Position numbers and translations under genes: made by a program. 53,925 bases of DNA from Mycobacterium sp. (GTDB lineage Bacteria; Actinomycetota; Actinomycetes; Mycobacteriales; Mycobacteriaceae): positions 1 to 53,925 of the forward strand of contig JAHFVD010000028.1 in the NCBI GenBank assembly GCA_023264735.1, read 5' to 3'. Under the pieces are notes generated by a model. It made no database searches and was not told the DNA's origin. It worked only from the letters and a program-made list of their open reading frames with translations. This document shows, in pieces, positions 8,549-15,952 of the stretch; position 1 is the first letter of the stretch; every line of letters begins with the position of its first letter.

Positions 8549-9763
8549 ATGGAACAACTTTTCGATGACCTCGACGACTTCGGCTCGTTCGATGACGTCG
8601 TGTCCGGCAATGTGCGCGATCCGTTCCCGGAGCTGGCCCGCTTGCGCCGAGAGGAGCCGGTCCAGCGCATCGAAGGTTCCGCAATGCCGGGCGAGGCCGG
8701 TCTACCTGTTTTCATTGTGTACCGGTTCGAAGAGGCCCAGCAGATGTTGCGTGACAACGAGACGTTCTCGTCGTCGGGTGTCATTGCCGCCTTCGGTCCG
8801 GTTCTGGGTGAGCGCGTGATGCTCGGCATGGACGAGCCGGTCCACGGCAGGCTGCGTGCGCTGATCTCGAAAGCGTTCTCGCAGAAGTCACTTGCGCGTT
8901 TTCAGGACGAGCTGGTCGCCCGGGTGGGCAACGAGCTGATCGACGCCTTCGTCGCGAACGGCAAGGCCGATCTCGTGAAGGAGTTCACCTTCGCCTATCC
9001 GAGCCGGATCATCGCGGGGTTGTTGGGGTTGCCGGAGGAGGACTATCCGCAGTTCCAGCGTTGGTCGATCTCGCTGTTGAGCTGGATCATGAACCCCGAA
9101 CGGGGGCTTGCAGCTTCGGCCGCGCTGGTCGAGTACTTCACGCCGATTCTGGTCGCACGGCGGGCAGAGCCGCGCGACGACCTGATCAGTCTGCTGGCCG
9201 CCGCGGAGATCGACGGCGAGAAGCTCGAGGACGAGGAGATCTTCTCGTTCCTGCGGCTGCTGCTTCCGGCCGGCGTCGAAACCACCTACCGGTCGCTGGG
9301 CAATCTGCTGTTCGCCCTGTTGTCGGATCCGGCTCAGCTGGACGCGGTGCGGGCCGACCGCGCGTTGCTGCCGCCGGCGATCGAGGAAGGCGTGCGGTGG
9401 AATCCGCCGTTGCTGACCATCACTCGAGTCGCCACCCGCGACACCGAACTGGGCGGGGTGCCGATCCCGGCGGGTGCGTCGGTGATGCCGATGCTGGGTG
9501 CAGCCAACCGGCAGGAGGAGCGCTTCCCGGACCCCGACACGTTCGACCTGTTCCGCGAGTCTCGCAGCAATCTCGGGTGGGGATACGGTGTGCACGTCTG
9601 TCTCGGTATGCATCTGGCGCGCCTCGAGATGCGCACCGCCGTCAACCTGTTGCTCGACCGGCTACCCAACCTGCGGATGGATCCCGACGGCGACGATCCG
9701 CACATCCGCGGACAGGTGTTCCGGTCGCCGACGTCGCTGCCCGTGTTGTTTGAAAAGCCGTAG
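8549..9763 (+). CDS. Cytochrome P450 (cluster end)
   Basis: Soluble bacterial P450 of 404 residues. The I-helix motif is AGVETT, the K-helix is EEGVR, and the haem loop WGYGVHVCLG contains the Cys ligand. The conserved Phe seven residues before that Cys is Trp here. ATG 8549 is chosen because AAGGAG lies five bases upstream; an in-frame GTG at 8543 overlaps that site. It needs a ferredoxin and reductase, and none is encoded nearby. As last gene of the VWA-ATPase-AveC-SDR run it likely hydroxylates the same unknown lipid or ketide substrate. Confidence 0.92.
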   Translation: MEQLFDDLDDFGSFDDVVSGNVRDPFPELARLRREEPVQRIEGSAMPGEAGLPVFIVYRFEEAQQMLRDNETFSSSGVIAAFGPVLGERVMLGMDEPVHGRLRALISKAFSQKSLARFQDELVARVGNELIDAFVANGKADLVKEFTFAYPSRIIAGLLGLPEEDYPQFQRWSISLLSWIMNPERGLAASAALVEYFTPILVARRAEPRDDLISLLAAAEIDGEKLEDEEIFSFLRLLLPAGVETTYRSLGNLLFALLSDPAQLDAVRADRALLPPAIEEGVRWNPPLLTITRVATRDTELGGVPIPAGASVMPMLGAANRQEERFPDPDTFDLFRESRSNLGWGYGVHVCLGMHLARLEMRTAVNLLLDRLPNLRMDPDGDDPHIRGQVFRSPTSLPVLFEKP

Positions 9764-9805
9764 GAGATCCCTTGGAGCTCTGGGCGATCGGGTGACGAAC
9801 GATGT

Positions 9806-11065
9806 TCACGACGCGCGTCGACAAGCACTTGTATGGGTTTCATACATGCGCACTGCGACGGCGAGCCCGGAGGCAGCGGTAATAGCGGCGGCGGCCCAGA
9901 TAGCTGCGCGAAGGCCCCACATGTCAGCGGTGAGGCCGCCAACGACAGCGCCGGCGGCGTAGCCGCTGTCACGCCAGAGCCGGTAGACCCCAACGGCGCG
10001 GGCCCGCCACAGCGGGTGGGCGACATCACCGACGGCGGCCAGCAGGGTCGGGTAGACCATCGCGGTACCCGCACCAAGCAGTGCGGTGGCCGCGAGCCAC
10101 CATGTGAACGTGTCACCGTTGGCGATCAGTGCCAGCGCGGCGGCTTGAGTGAGCATGCCGGCGGTGATGAGGTGCTTGCGGCCCCAACGATCCGACAATG
10201 CGCCGGTGACCAGTTGGCCCACGCCCCACACAGCCGGGTAGACGGCGATCAGGATCCCGATGCGATCGACGGGCATTCCGGTGGTGGCGAACAGGATCGG
10301 GAACAGCCCCCAGGACAGGCCGAAGTTGAGGTTGTTGACCAAGCCGGCCTGGCTGGCCGAGGACAGCGCCGGTTCGGTGAAGCTAGTGCGCAGGAAGATC
10401 TGCCGGTTGCTCAGGGCGGCGTCGGGATGGGTGTTGTCGTGTTGGCCGGCTTCCAGTTGGGCGTGACCGCGGGTCTCGCGGACGAACACCGCGCACACGC
10501 CCAGGGCAATCAACGCATAGGAGAGGCCGAGCAAGAACGGTGCGGGCCGCAGACCATAGTGGGCTGCAAGGTAGCCCGCCAAGACCGCCGTGATGGCGAC
10601 GGCGCCGTAGCCGGCGGCTTCGTTGAAGCCCATGGCCAGGCCGCGCTGCCGGGGTCCGACGAGGTCGATTTTCATGACCACGGTGGTCGACCAGGTCAGG
10701 CCTTGATTGATGCCCAAGAGCACGTTGGCCGCGATCACCCATCCCCATGACGGGGCCCATATCAGCAGGAGCGGAACGGGTATCGCGAGCAGCCAGCCTG
10801 CCAGCAACACGGGTTTGCGTCCGAAGCGGTCCGACCAGGTACCTGCGAGGTAGTTGGTCGCGGCCTTGGTGATGCCGAAGGCGAATACGTAGGTGAGCAG
10901 GAACGTGTAGCCGGTGAGGTGGAATTCCTGCTTGGCCAGCAGGGGCAGCACGGTTTGTTCCTGGCCGACCATGCCCCCGACGAGAGCGTTGACCGCTACT
11001 AGCAGGCAGAACTGGGAGAGGTTGGCGCGCAACCCGAGCCGCGGTTGGCGATCTGTGGTGCTCAC
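9806..11065 (-). CDS. MFS transporter in sulfur-stress operon
   Basis: Major facilitator protein of 419 residues, about 12 hydrophobic helices, with the loop 2-3 signature GTWSDRFGRKPVL and its second-half counterpart GALSDRWGRKHLI. The GTG at 11065 is chosen because it overlaps the stop of the persulfide dioxygenase gene in a GTGA; a longer frame upstream to 11197 runs through that gene. It is the last gene of the operon. A role in exporting a sulfur species (sulfite, thiosulfate or a thiol) is suggested only by its company; a drug/proton antiporter is the alternative. Confidence 0.85.
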   Translation of the reverse strand: MSTTDRQPRLGLRANLSQFCLLVAVNALVGGMVGQEQTVLPLLAKQEFHLTGYTFLLTYVFAFGITKAATNYLAGTWSDRFGRKPVLLAGWLLAIPVPLLLIWAPSWGWVIAANVLLGINQGLTWSTTVVMKIDLVGPRQRGLAMGFNEAAGYGAVAITAVLAGYLAAHYGLRPAPFLLGLSYALIALGVCAVFVRETRGHAQLEAGQHDNTHPDAALSNRQIFLRTSFTEPALSSASQAGLVNNLNFGLSWGLFPILFATTGMPVDRIGILIAVYPAVWGVGQLVTGALSDRWGRKHLITAGMLTQAAALALIANGDTFTWWLAATALLGAGTAMVYPTLLAAVGDVAHPLWRARAVGVYRLWRDSGYAAGAVVGGLTADMWGLRAAIWAAAAITAASGLAVAVRMYETHTSACRRAS

Positions 11066-12423
11066 TCGCCAATATCCAAGCGGCGACCAGTGGCCGCGGC
11101 CCAGTCCTGGGGCCCGCCGTCGAGCACAGCGAGGTCGTGGTGGCCGGCGGCCTCGAGGAGACTGGCTGCGCCCATCGCCCGCTCGCCGTGCCCGCACATC
11201 ACCACGGTGGGCTCGTCAGGTACCTCTGCGGATCGATGCGCGATGTCGCCGAGTTGGATATGCATCGCGCCGGGGATATGTCCATCGAGGTATTCGGAAC
11301 GTTGGCGGATGTCGAGGACGCGGCGGCCGTCGATGTGCGTGGCACGGGCCAACGGGATGCTTGTTGTGTCGTGGTCGGCGGTCGTCCACGCCGCCATTCC
11401 GCCGTCGAGTTCGCCAATCACGTTGTCGTAGCCGATCTTGGCGGCCTGCCAGGCAATCTCCGCCGAGTGTTGATCCGGTTCGCGCACGATGATCAGCGGT
11501 CGGTCGGCGGGCGCGAGCCAGCCCAACCAGGAGGCAAACACCGGCCGCAACGGGATGGAGATCGCGCCACCCATATGAGCTGCGGCGAAGCGGTCCAACG
11601 GGCGGGCATCGATGAGAACCGCGCCGTCGGCCAATCGCGTTCGCACCTCATCCACGCTCAGTGGCGGCAACGTGGGGTCACCGTCCAGCAGCGGCGGGCC
11701 GACGCGGTTGATCTCCCCGAGCCGGCGGAAGTAGGGCGGATAGCTGCCCAATGAGCCGAGAAGCTGTGCCACAAACGCGTTTTCGTCGGTGGCTTGCAGC
11801 AGCGGGTTGGTGGCCAACTCGCGGGCGACGGTGCTCGTGCGTTCCGCGCCCGGTGGTGCCGAGCAGAACGAACCGGCACCGTGGGTGGGCCACACCTCGA
11901 CATCACCCGGCAGCTCGGCGAGCCGGTGCAGTGACGCGTATTGGGCGCGGGTGAGTTCGTCGGTGCGGTCCTCGGAGACCAAATCGGTGCGGGCGGCAGA
12001 GCCCACAATGAGTGATCCACCGGTGAACACTCCGACTTCGCGGTCTCCGTCGAGCAGAAGAAAAGCTACGTGCTCATGGGTGTGCCCGGGCGTGAGCAGA
12101 GTGCGCAGACGCAACCCGCCCAGGTCGACCTCGTCGCCGTCGTGCAGGCCGGTGTGCGCGAACTCGCGGTGACCTGCCGCCGATGCGAGCACCTTCGCTC
12201 CAGCGGTTGCCGCGAGTTGGTGTGCGCCGGAAAGGAAGTCGGCGTGCAGGTGGGTGTCGGCGGCGAACGCGACCGTCAAACCCCGCTTGGCTGCGACCTG
12301 ATGAACGGCACGTAAGTCGCGGCTGACGTCGACGACCAGCGCCCGCCCGTCACCCAGGTCGACTAGGTACGCCGAATTGCCCAGCCCTTCATCGACGAGC
12401 GGTACCAGATCAACCCCGGCCAC
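11062..12423 (-). CDS. Persulfide dioxygenase-rhodanese fusion, CstB-like
   Basis: Three-part enzyme of 453 residues. The N-terminal metallo-beta-lactamase domain has THLHADFLSG and TPGHTHEH, typical of iron persulfide dioxygenases. A first rhodanese-like domain (about residues 245-345) lacks the active Cys; its loop reads IIVREPD. A second rhodanese domain (about 355-450) has CGHGER. This layout matches CstB-type enzymes, which oxidise low-molecular-weight persulfides and make thiosulfate. GTG 12423 starts two bases after the stop of the DUF4395 gene; a longer upstream frame overlaps that gene and looks unlike protein. The enzyme is cytosolic and would remove sulfide-derived persulfides. Confidence 0.85.
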   Translation of the reverse strand: MAGVDLVPLVDEGLGNSAYLVDLGDGRALVVDVSRDLRAVHQVAAKRGLTVAFAADTHLHADFLSGAHQLAATAGAKVLASAAGHREFAHTGLHDGDEVDLGGLRLRTLLTPGHTHEHVAFLLLDGDREVGVFTGGSLIVGSAARTDLVSEDRTDELTRAQYASLHRLAELPGDVEVWPTHGAGSFCSAPPGAERTSTVARELATNPLLQATDENAFVAQLLGSLGSYPPYFRRLGEINRVGPPLLDGDPTLPPLSVDEVRTRLADGAVLIDARPLDRFAAAHMGGAISIPLRPVFASWLGWLAPADRPLIIVREPDQHSAEIAWQAAKIGYDNVIGELDGGMAAWTTADHDTTSIPLARATHIDGRRVLDIRQRSEYLDGHIPGAMHIQLGDIAHRSAEVPDEPTVVMCGHGERAMGAASLLEAAGHHDLAVLDGGPQDWAAATGRRLDIGE

Positions 12424-12425
12424 CG

Positions 12426-12914
12426 TTACGCCATCCGATCTGCTGGTGCATGCCGAGCGACGAAGGTGTTGTAGATGAATGATGGGATGCAGAAGTTCGT
12501 GGTGCTGGCAAGTCCACCGACGAAAATCAGCAGGACACCGAGCGTGATCCCGACGAGGTCTGCGCCGACGTAGAACGCCCAGCCGGTTGCGATGAGCCAC
12601 ACCGTCGCGACGACGAAAACAAAGTGTCGCTGCGGGCCCGAGTTGGGGAAGGGTCCCGTGTGGGTCAGATAGCGCATTCCGTAGTTGTAGAGAAGATCGA
12701 ACGGGTGAAACGGAAGGAAGATGCCCACGGATGTAATTGCGGCAAGGGACCACAGCACACCAGGCGACATCAACGTCACGCCGATCAGCGTCACCAGCGT
12801 GCCAAGCGTGTATGTCCACCGCATCCACGGTGCAAGTTGTGCGAGCGTGTGGTCGTTGAGTCCGCAAAAGCCTTGAGCCTCAAAGCGATGTCGGACGGTT
12901 GGAGTCACAGACAT
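12426..12914 (-). CDS. DUF4395 membrane protein
   Basis: Membrane protein of 162 residues with about four helices in pairs (WTYTLGTLVTLIGV, ITSVGIFLPF, FVFVVATVWLIATGW, LVGITLGVLLIFVGG), matching the DUF4395 family. A conserved-looking Cys lies in GFCGLN near the N-terminus and another in TNFCIPSF. DUF4395 genes often sit beside rhodaneses and thioredoxin-like genes, so a role in sulfur transfer across the membrane is plausible but unproven. ATG 12914 is placed six bases after AAGAGG. The gene lies 16 bases after mddA and two bases before the dioxygenase gene. Confidence 0.75.
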   Translation of the reverse strand: MSVTPTVRHRFEAQGFCGLNDHTLAQLAPWMRWTYTLGTLVTLIGVTLMSPGVLWSLAAITSVGIFLPFHPFDLLYNYGMRYLTHTGPFPNSGPQRHFVFVVATVWLIATGWAFYVGADLVGITLGVLLIFVGGLASTTNFCIPSFIYNTFVARHAPADRMA

Positions 12915-12930
12915 TGTCATCCTCTTCGCG

Positions 12931-13701
12931 CTAGGCCGGTCGCACAGTTGCGCTAGGCAGCGTCCGCTGGCGACGGCGATGCAGCCCCGGGATGAGCATT
13001 GGCACGCGGCTGCGGTAGTCGCGATAGCGATCGCCAAGGGCCCTATTTAGATCGCGTTCCTCCAATTGCAGCGCGATCAGGATGTAGCCGGTCGTCGCCA
13101 CGGCGAACAGCAGATGTCCGGCCGTCATCGTGGGGGCGGCCCAGAAGGCGACGATGAAGCCCAGCATGAGCGGATGGCGCACGACGCGATAGAGCAGTGT
13201 CGTGCGAAACTCAAGGTCGGTGTAGGGAGTTCCGCGCCAGGCCAGGTACACCTGGCGAAGTCCGAACAGGTCGAAATGGTTGATCATGAACGTCGACAGC
13301 AGAACGGTCGCCCAACCCAACCCGAACAGGACCCACACTCCGGCGCGACCCGGCATCCAGGTGACGTCCCAGATGATCGCGGGCATCGTCCGCCATTGCC
13401 AGAACAGCACAAACAAGATCAGGCTCGAGAGCAGAACGTAGGTACTGCGCTCAATCGTCTTGGGCACGAACCGCGTCCACCAGCGTTTGAACGCCGGCCG
13501 CGCCATGACGCTGTGTTGGACGGCGAACAGGCCAAGCAGCAGCACATTGACGGCGAGGGCTTCACCTATCGGCGCCGTCACGCCTGAGTCGATACTGCGC
13601 GGCACGACAATATTGCCCACGAAGCCGATCGCGTATAGGAAGGCCGCCAGAAATATTGCGTAGCTCGCGGCACCGTAACTGATGGTGAGAATGCGTTTCA
13701 T
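12931..13701 (-). CDS. mddA: Methanethiol S-methyltransferase, MddA-like
   Basis: Integral membrane methyltransferase of 256 residues (NnrU/isoprenylcysteine methyltransferase fold) with about five to six helices. The SAM-binding end is seen as [20 protein letters not shown] and [26 protein letters not shown], typical of MddA, which methylates methanethiol (and H2S) to dimethylsulfide (and methanethiol). ATG 13701 has AGGAGG upstream and overlaps the regulator's stop (ATGA), so the two are translationally coupled. In this operon it would convert toxic volatile thiols to less reactive sulfides. Other NnrU-like methyltransferases are the alternative. Confidence 0.8.
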   Translation of the reverse strand: MKRILTISYGAASYAIFLAAFLYAIGFVGNIVVPRSIDSGVTAPIGEALAVNVLLLGLFAVQHSVMARPAFKRWWTRFVPKTIERSTYVLLSSLILFVLFWQWRTMPAIIWDVTWMPGRAGVWVLFGLGWATVLLSTFMINHFDLFGLRQVYLAWRGTPYTDLEFRTTLLYRVVRHPLMLGFIVAFWAAPTMTAGHLLFAVATTGYILIALQLEERDLNRALGDRYRDYRSRVPMLIPGLHRRRQRTLPSATVRPA

Positions 13702-14387
13702 CCTGTCCTCCTAGCAGCGCCGGCTTGCACCGGACGTCCAGCGAGCCACCACTCCGGGTAGCCCTCCGAAAGGCGGGTTGCCTTGCGGCCGTTCGCTTGT
13801 AGAAGTGCGACCGCTTCATCGGCGTAGACGCAATAAGGGCCGCGACAGTAAGCGACGTACTCCTTGTCGCGCGGCAATTCGTCTAGGCGGGCGTTGATAT
13901 CGGCCACCGGCAAGGACCGCGCACCGGCAATGTGTCCCGCCGCATACTCTTGCGCGGGCCGCACATCCAGCAGAACGATTTCGCCACGGCGCATCAGCTG
14001 AGCCAGTTCATCGGCGGTAACCGGCTCGAAGCCGTCACGCTCACCCAAGAAGTCGCCGACGACGCGGTCCACCTCGGCGAGGTTTTGCTCGGCGGTATGA
14101 CGCAGCGCCAACACCAGGCTGACGACGTCGGGCCCGGTCAGCCGGTAGTGCACGAACAAGCCGTCACGACGGGTCAACACGAGCTGCGCTTGTCGCAACT
14201 GTTGGAGATGCCGGGATGCGTTGGCGACGGAAAGGCCGGTCTCGGTCGCGAGTGATTCCACCGTGCGCTCGCCCTGCGCCAGCACTTCGAGGATCTCCAG
14301 CCGGTGGGGGCTGGCTACGGCCTTGCCGATGCGGGCGAACTCCGCATACAACCGGTCCTTGAAGTCGCGCTTGCCGCCCGAAGCCAT
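13698..14387 (-). CDS. ArsR-family regulator fused to rhodanese
   Basis: Regulator of 229 residues. Residues ~15-100 are an ArsR winged helix ([11 protein letters not shown], recognition helix [13 protein letters not shown]); residues ~125-220 are a rhodanese domain. The ArsR part has no Cys at all. The only two Cys lie in the rhodanese loop [13 protein letters not shown], so persulfide sensing, if any, must use that loop. ArsR proteins such as SqrR/BigR respond to sulfane sulfur. ATG 14387 follows AGGTG; an in-frame GTG at 14393 is inside the operator. As first gene of the mddA-DUF4395-dioxygenase-MFS operon it is probably autoregulated through the repeat at 14393-14418. Confidence 0.85.
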   Translation of the reverse strand: MASGGKRDFKDRLYAEFARIGKAVASPHRLEILEVLAQGERTVESLATETGLSVANASRHLQQLRQAQLVLTRRDGLFVHYRLTGPDVVSLVLALRHTAEQNLAEVDRVVGDFLGERDGFEPVTADELAQLMRRGEIVLLDVRPAQEYAAGHIAGARSLPVADINARLDELPRDKEYVAYCRGPYCVYADEAVALLQANGRKATRLSEGYPEWWLAGRPVQAGAARRTG

Positions 14388-14392
14388 AGTCA

Positions 14393-14418
14393 CCTATTCA
14401 ATATAACCATTGAATAGG
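14393..14418. promoter_or_regulatory. Perfect 10-bp inverted repeat, ArsR operator candidate
   Basis: CCTATTCAAT and ATTGAATAGG flank a six-base AT-rich centre (ATAACC), a perfect dyad. The ATTC...GAAT core is like sites of sulfur-sensing ArsR regulators. It lies six bases before the regulator's start and 28 bases before the divergent P450 start, so one bound dimer could control both directions. Binding is inferred. Confidence 0.65.
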
Positions 14419-14445
14419 CAGTTGGGAACCCTGATTAGCGAATCG

Positions 14446-15840
14446 ATGCCAGCGCGCCGAGCGCAGCTAACGCCCCGAGCGTTTCGTCGGCGTTGGGTGT
14501 CGTATCCGCCGGGGCCGCGCTGGCCCGCGGCCGTGCAAAGCGTGCTCTTTCTGCGACACCGCGCCTGGTTCCTGCCCGCGATGGCTCGCCGCTACGGCGA
14601 TGTGTTCGCCCTGCGCGTCCCGCCCTATGCCGATCATCTGGTGGTGTTCAACAGGCCGGAACACATCAAGGAAATCTTCGCCGCCGACCCGCGCGACCTG
14701 CACGCCGGAGAAGGCAACCAAGTGCTCGGCCCCGTTATGGGTGAACATTCCCTACTGCTCACCGACGAGGACGAGCACGCTCGCGCCCGCCGCCTGCTCA
14801 TGCCCGCGTTCAACGGAGCATCATTGCGCGGCTACCGCGACCTCGTCGCCGACCTCGCCCGCAATGAGGCCGACCGGTGGACCACCGACCCCGAGATCTA
14901 CAGCCTCGACCGAATGAACGCACTGACACTGGAAGTGATCATGCGGGTGGTCTTCGGAGTCACCGACGAAAACATCCGCGACCAACTCGCCCCCCGATTG
15001 AACCGGATGGTCGACATCAGCCCGATCGTGCTGGCGGGCTGGGTGATCCCGCGGCTGCAGGGCTTCGGACCGTGGAAGTGCTTCCGCACCAACCAGAATC
15101 GGATCGACGCCCTACTCTATGCCGAAATTGCACACCGTCGGCGAGCGGCGGATCTTGCGACCCGCACCGACGTGCTGTCCCGGCTGCTGCAGGTCGGCAC
15201 CGAGTCCGGTGATGCACCGTTGACCGACGCGGAGCTGCGCGATCAACTCGTCACACTGTTACTCGCCGGCCACGAAACCACAGCCGCGGCACTGTCCTGG
15301 ACGCTCTATGAACTAGCCTCCCACCCGGACCTGCAACACCGCGCATACACCGCTGCCGTCGACAACGACGACAAGTACCTCGAAGCCGTCCTCAAAGAGG
15401 GCATGCGGCTGCATCCTGTAATCGCCTCGACCGCACGCAAACTCACCCGAGCCCAGGAGATCGGTGGCTGGCAGCTACCTGCCGGCACCGTCGTCAACAC
15501 CTCCATCCTGCTCGCACACCAACGCCCCGACAGCTACCCCGACACCTGGACATACCGCCCCGGCCGGTTCCTCGACAACGAAGTGGAACCCAACACCTGG
15601 CTGCCGTTCGGCGGCGGCGTCCGCCGATGCATTGGCGCCGGGTTCTCCTTGATGGAGGGCACTACCGCCCTGCGCGAAATCCTCATCCGATACACGCTGG
15701 CACTGCCAACCAACGCCAAATCTGAACGCAGTCACGTTCGCAACATCACCAACGTGCCACGCCGAAAAGCCCGAATCGTCGTTACTCTGAGGTCCCGCGC
15801 CGCCCACGATTCGTCACGACTGAACGAAAGTGGGTGTTGA
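14446..15840 (+). CDS. Cytochrome P450 (divergent from sulfur operon)
   Basis: P450 of 464 residues from ATG 14446; a TTG at 14410 inside the operator is less likely. Motifs: I-helix LLAGHETTAAAL, K-helix LKEGMRLHP, PERF-like region YRPGRF, haem loop LPFGGGVRRCIG. The Arg in the usual His position and overall length resemble the mycobacterial CYP135/CYP138 type, which act on unknown lipophilic substrates. It faces away from the ArsR-rhodanese gene and shares its operator region. The next start codon overlaps its TGA region, pairing it with a now-truncated SRPBCC gene. Confidence 0.9.
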   Translation: MPARRAQLTPRAFRRRWVSYPPGPRWPAAVQSVLFLRHRAWFLPAMARRYGDVFALRVPPYADHLVVFNRPEHIKEIFAADPRDLHAGEGNQVLGPVMGEHSLLLTDEDEHARARRLLMPAFNGASLRGYRDLVADLARNEADRWTTDPEIYSLDRMNALTLEVIMRVVFGVTDENIRDQLAPRLNRMVDISPIVLAGWVIPRLQGFGPWKCFRTNQNRIDALLYAEIAHRRRAADLATRTDVLSRLLQVGTESGDAPLTDAELRDQLVTLLLAGHETTAAALSWTLYELASHPDLQHRAYTAAVDNDDKYLEAVLKEGMRLHPVIASTARKLTRAQEIGGWQLPAGTVVNTSILLAHQRPDSYPDTWTYRPGRFLDNEVEPNTWLPFGGGVRRCIGAGFSLMEGTTALREILIRYTLALPTNAKSERSHVRNITNVPRRKARIVVTLRSRAAHDSSRLNESGC

Positions 15841-15841
15841 G

Positions 15842-15952
15842 ATGCCCGCCGCGTCAACCGGCGAAGGATTGGTCGAGATTGATGCGGCACCGCTGAAGGC
15901 CTACGAGCTCATCAGCGACATCACCTCCATGGGTCCCGTGGGGACTTCCTAG
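15842..15952 (+). pseudogene. Truncated SRPBCC-family gene
   Basis: A 36-codon frame right after the P450 stop begins like polyketide-cyclase/SRPBCC proteins (VEIDAAPLKAYELISDITSMG), whose usual length is about 145 residues. After SMG it leaves the family pattern and stops at 15950-15952, overlapping the stop codon of the convergent TetR gene. I infer that the rest was lost in a rearrangement joining this cluster to the TetR gene. Such proteins commonly sit next to mycobacterial P450s. Confidence 0.6.
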
